Shown piece after piece: positions 7,459 to 9,895 of a stretch of DNA of 9,895 nt. The DNA is from Bacteroidales bacterium UBA6360 (GTDB lineage: Bacteria > Bacteroidota > Bacteroidia > Bacteroidales > UBA932). The stretch spans positions 22,132 to 32,026 of the forward strand of contig DJRM01000076.1 of assembly GCA_002440085.1 (NCBI GenBank). The letters are read 5' to 3'. Every line of letters starts with the position of its first letter. Positions within the stretch are counted from its first letter, which is position 1. The position numbers were made by a program, and so were the translations under genes. The notes below the pieces were generated by a model. It had not been told where the DNA came from. It saw only the letters and a program-made list of their open reading frames with translations, and did no database searches.

Positions 7459-8484
7459 ATGTTGTCGGTCGGTGCAAATGTGAAGAGTGTTTCTGAACCA
7501 TTAAAGAAGATACCCGTTGAGTATCTCTACAATGCGTTGCGGAATCCCAAACCGGAAATGGCTTCAAGAATCAGTCAGCTGCGGATTGTCCGTCAGATGA
7601 GTGCGGAGCAGTATTCTAAGCTGAAGCAGCAGCTTCCGTACTTCGTCTGCGCCGCATTCAATCCTCCGTTCCGCAGGACAGAGAATTTCGCCTACACTGA
7701 GCACTTTGTGATAGACATCGACCACATAGGCGACAAGGGGCTGTCTGTAGCGGAACTGAAGAACAAAATCATGGCGGATTCAAGAACCCTGCTTTGTTTC
7801 CTTTCTCCGGGACAGGATGGGCTGAAAGTGCTTATGAAACTGAAGGAAAAATGCTACGACCCTGGGGTGTATTCTGTCTTTTACAAGAAGTTTGTCTATG
7901 AATACAGCATTGCCTATGGCCTGCAGCAGGTCGTCGATTCCAAGACGTCGGATGTAGCCCGAGCCTGTTTCATGAGCGTCGATTCCGACGCATATTATAA
8001 CCCCGCTGCGGAACCTGTTGACATGGGCGCCTTCATTCCTGCGGAAGACCCGGCGGAACTTCTGAGATTCCGGAAAGAGGTTGAGGCCTCAGTCGCGGAG
8101 ATTGCCGAGTCCGCGCCTCCGCCGAAAACTCCTGCGGTTAAGGCTTCCGACCCGGACGAGGATTCCATGGCGAAAATCAGAGAGCTGCTCGCCATGCGCC
8201 CCAAGAGGGTCACGCAGGAAAAGACTGTGTATGTGCCTGAGGTTCTGAATGAGATTGCTGACAATCTTGTCGCGAGCGTAGGTGAGGTAGGGCTGGACGT
8301 GTATGAGATTCTCAATATCCAGTACGGCAAGAAAATAAGGGCCAGGCTCGGATTGAAGAAGGCCGAGGTGAATCTCTTTTACGGGCATCGCGGGTTTTCC
8401 GTCGTCCTTTCTCCCAAGACCGGCACGGATGCGGCTCTGAACCAGTTGCTTGTGGATGCCGTGAACTCATATCTGGCAATGTAG
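7459..8484 (+). CDS. CRISPR-associated primase-polymerase-like protein (BT4734/VirE-N type)
   Basis: Resembles the BT4734/VirE N-terminal domain family, related to archaeo-eukaryotic primases, and the primase-polymerases known to be encoded beside cas1 (CAPP). Seen in 341 residues: FVIDIDH with the two metal-binding aspartates D86 and D88; FLSPGQDGLKV at 115-124, where the usual SxH-type motif carries K123; and SDVARACFMS at 164-173 with a likely third acidic residue D165, followed by DSDAYYNP. About 40 residues of A/P/E-rich linker (about 190-235) lead to a C-terminal region of about 110 residues that I do not recognise. It lacks an obvious helicase or zinc domain. Start: ATG 7459, two bases after the cas1 stop; an in-frame TTG at 7453 would overlap it but is weaker. 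Placed between cas1 and cas2, it likely supplies or fills in DNA for spacer capture. That role is known for CAPPs but inferred here; the polymerase may be inactive if K123 cannot replace the usual residue. Confidence 0.8.
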   Translation: MLSVGANVKSVSEPLKKIPVEYLYNALRNPKPEMASRISQLRIVRQMSAEQYSKLKQQLPYFVCAAFNPPFRRTENFAYTEHFVIDIDHIGDKGLSVAELKNKIMADSRTLLCFLSPGQDGLKVLMKLKEKCYDPGVYSVFYKKFVYEYSIAYGLQQVVDSKTSDVARACFMSVDSDAYYNPAAEPVDMGAFIPAEDPAELLRFRKEVEASVAEIAESAPPPKTPAVKASDPDEDSMAKIRELLAMRPKRVTQEKTVYVPEVLNEIADNLVASVGEVGLDVYEILNIQYGKKIRARLGLKKAEVNLFYGHRGFSVVLSPKTGTDAALNQLLVDAVNSYLAM

Positions 8485-8502
8485 TCTTAGAAACGCTTTC
8501 CT

Positions 8503-8979
8503 ATGCCGAGAAAAAGAAAACCACCCCTGTCTTTCGTCCAGAAAATGAAGGCTCTGGCAGAGTCCGGGATATCCGGAGGACCGAGTCCGGGCTCCGTTGA
8601 TGATGACCCTCTGACCCCGCTGGCTCTTCGGGTTGATAGGATATTGGGACTTACGGAAAATGCAAGAAAACAGAATGGGCGTATGTTATTTTTTGTGATG
8701 TATGACATTGAGAGCAACAAGGTCAGGAACCTTGTCGTCCGTTACCTTCAGAAATCGGGCTGCACGAGGATTCAGAAGTCTATATTCCTGGCCGAGAGCC
8801 CCGTCGCGACATACAATCGCATAAAGGACGACCTGGCGGAGGTTCAGGCTGCCTACGACAATCAGGACAGCATAATAGTCCTTCCCGTGACGACGGATTA
8901 TCTGCGCATGATGAAGATAATCGGGAAGACGATAAATGTCGATGTCATAACCAAGACACAGAACACTATATTCTTTTGA
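8503..8979 (+). CDS. cas2: Cas2 with N-terminal extension
   Basis: Cas2 dimerises and bridges two Cas1 dimers in the spacer integrase. The ferredoxin-like core begins at M61: MLFFVMYDIESNK with D68 in the position of the conserved Cas2 aspartate, then VRYLQKSGCTRIQKSIFLAE, a central strand (DSIIVLPVTTD) and a C-terminal strand ending NTIFF. The core of about 98 residues is ordinary. The first 60 residues are extra: a very basic start (MPRKRKPP), a helix (about 9-21) and a G/P/D-rich linker. The extended start at 8503 has no Shine-Dalgarno sequence and follows the preceding stop by 18 bases. An internal ATG (8683) would give a normal short Cas2, but the open, well-composed extension directly after the upstream gene favours the long form. 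From memory, similar extended Cas2 proteins exist in Bacteroidota. The basic tail may contact DNA or a partner such as the primase-polymerase; this is inference. Confidence 0.9.
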   Translation: MPRKRKPPLSFVQKMKALAESGISGGPSPGSVDDDPLTPLALRVDRILGLTENARKQNGRMLFFVMYDIESNKVRNLVVRYLQKSGCTRIQKSIFLAESPVATYNRIKDDLAEVQAAYDNQDSIIVLPVTTDYLRMMKIIGKTINVDVITKTQNTIFF

Positions 8980-8981
8980 CC

Positions 8982-9895
8982 ATGTCATTCAAGGAAGTTT
9001 CATCATTGAGGAAAGCCGGCAGGACAGCGGAGGCTTTGGAAATGGCGTTGGGCGATTTCGCGAAAAGCCCAGGCAAATGGAGCGCGTCCGCTCTGTTCTG
9101 GGTCTATTATTCCGTTTCAAAGTCAGGTGACTTCACCTCGGTTCCGGCATGGCGGGCCGGTTCAGAGATGCTTCGGCTTGCCGATTATATGGAACGGGAT
9201 GAAATTATGCTTCAGTGTCTCGGTGCGGTGGTTCAGCATATTGCCACATTTTATGCGCATCAGTACCGAGCCTCGCCTGAGGCTCTTTCCGCTGAGGAGA
9301 CAGATTTTCTTGAGCGGGCGGCTAAGAGATTTCCTGACAATGTTTTCCTGCTCAGGGCGCTTGCAATGGGGTACAGGGCATCCGGACGGAACAATGATGC
9401 GCTTTCATTGTTCAGAAAAGTGCTCAAAGTCAAAAATGACGGCTACCTCTGGAGTGAACTCTATGATTTTCTGGATGATGACTCCGTCCGCAAGTCCGCT
9501 TTGTGCAAGTCCCTGCTCATTCAGTCCAAATCGGAGTTTACCGGGAAAACGAGGCTTAAGCTTGCCTGTGTCTTAATCAGGGAAAATGACTATGGTCGTG
9601 CGGCCTATGAACTCCGGACTTATTCCGATACGTACAGGAAAAACTCCTGGTGTCTGTCTGCGGAATATTCAAAGATTATGAGGTTCATTCCGCCAGGCAC
9701 GGTGCCGCTAAGGACCGGACGGGAGTTTTATGCGGAGAATACGGCTGCTGCGGAAGAGTTTGTCTATCAGGATTCTCCGTGTTCCGTGATGATTCCTCTT
9801 ATGACAAGAGAGGTCAGAGCGAAGGGCGGGAAGCGGATTGTCACGAAGATTGTTCTCGCGGACAAAACGGGCCGCGTGCTGGCGGTTCCGCTTTC
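8982..9895 (+). CDS. TPR-like repeat protein of the adaptation operon (3' end outside window)
   Basis: An open frame of 304 codons from ATG 8982, two bases after the cas2 stop, runs off the right edge without a stop. I do not recognise a named family with certainty. Seen: alpha-helical pairs with TPR-like spacing at about residues 3-30 (LRKAGRTAEALEMAL), 123-150 (LAMGYRASGRNNDALSLF) and 190-216 (LACVLIRENDYGRAAYEL). From about 259 (EFVYQDSPCSVMIPL) the pattern changes to short hydrophobic strands separated by charged turns, suggesting a following beta-rich domain, possibly an OB/S1-like fold. TPR plus OB-like proteins occur in Bacteroidota conflict systems, including some with primase-type enzymes, so a scaffold or nucleic-acid-binding role is plausible but unproven. 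No signal peptide or membrane segment was seen, so it is probably cytoplasmic. Frame choice is supported by continuous repeat structure across the whole stretch and by the same operon spacing as its neighbours. Confidence 0.7.
   Translation, partial: MSFKEVSSLRKAGRTAEALEMALGDFAKSPGKWSASALFWVYYSVSKSGDFTSVPAWRAGSEMLRLADYMERDEIMLQCLGAVVQHIATFYAHQYRASPEALSAEETDFLERAAKRFPDNVFLLRALAMGYRASGRNNDALSLFRKVLKVKNDGYLWSELYDFLDDDSVRKSALCKSLLIQSKSEFTGKTRLKLACVLIRENDYGRAAYELRTYSDTYRKNSWCLSAEYSKIMRFIPPGTVPLRTGREFYAENTAAAEEFVYQDSPCSVMIPLMTREVRAKGGKRIVTKIVLADKTGRVLAVPL

Noticed and set aside
8485..8502. Promoter or terminator in the largest gap between genes
   Set aside because: The gap is only 18 bases and contains no hairpin with a T-run and no recognisable promoter.
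9127..9576. + strand open frame of 149 codons
   Set aside because: It is a shifted-frame shadow of the TPR-like gene starting at 8982; its composition is skewed to M, W, C, F and S with no motif.
1..9895. CRISPR repeat-spacer array
   Set aside because: No regularly spaced direct repeats of 25-40 bases were seen by eye; the array must lie outside the window if present.

Overview
The window is one uninterrupted, entirely + strand gene block from a type III CRISPR-Cas locus. It runs from the 3' end of an effector-complex subunit gene to a complete adaptation module. Eight coding regions are complete or nearly so, and a ninth leaves through the right edge. Genes overlap or are separated by at most 18 bases, so they probably form one operon. 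No CRISPR array, RNA gene or mobile element was seen, and no stretch of even 100 bases lacks a gene. The organism is probably a member of the Bacteroidota. The reasons are a BT4734/VirE-N type primase-like protein next to cas1, a Cas2 with a long N-terminal extension, mostly weak or absent Shine-Dalgarno sequences and moderate G+C. This is inference from gene style, not a marker gene.

Left part (1-2086), crRNA processing and effector complex: the 3' portion of a Csm5-like RAMP subunit with a long charged C-terminal extension, then a Cas6b-like crRNA endonuclease.

Middle part (2103-5017), signal-activated effectors: a Card1/Can2-like protein (CARF sensor plus PD-(D/E)xK nuclease), then a Csx2/TIGR02221-like CARF-HEPN ribonuclease carrying an extra, conserved-looking C-terminal domain. 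Both should be switched on by cyclic oligoadenylate made by the Cas10 of this system, which would lie upstream, outside the window.

Right part (5017-9895), adaptation: a RecD/Dda-like SF1B helicase overlapping cas1, then cas1, a primase-polymerase-like gene, an N-terminally extended cas2, and a TPR-like protein running off the end. The order helicase, Cas1, primase-polymerase, Cas2, TPR protein suggests an enlarged spacer-acquisition machine that may make or process its own prespacer DNA.

The points most worth following up are the extra domain fused to the CARF-HEPN effector (possibly a built-in signal off-switch), the helicase and primase-polymerase wired into the adaptation module, the Csm5 and Cas2 extensions, and the unidentified TPR protein.
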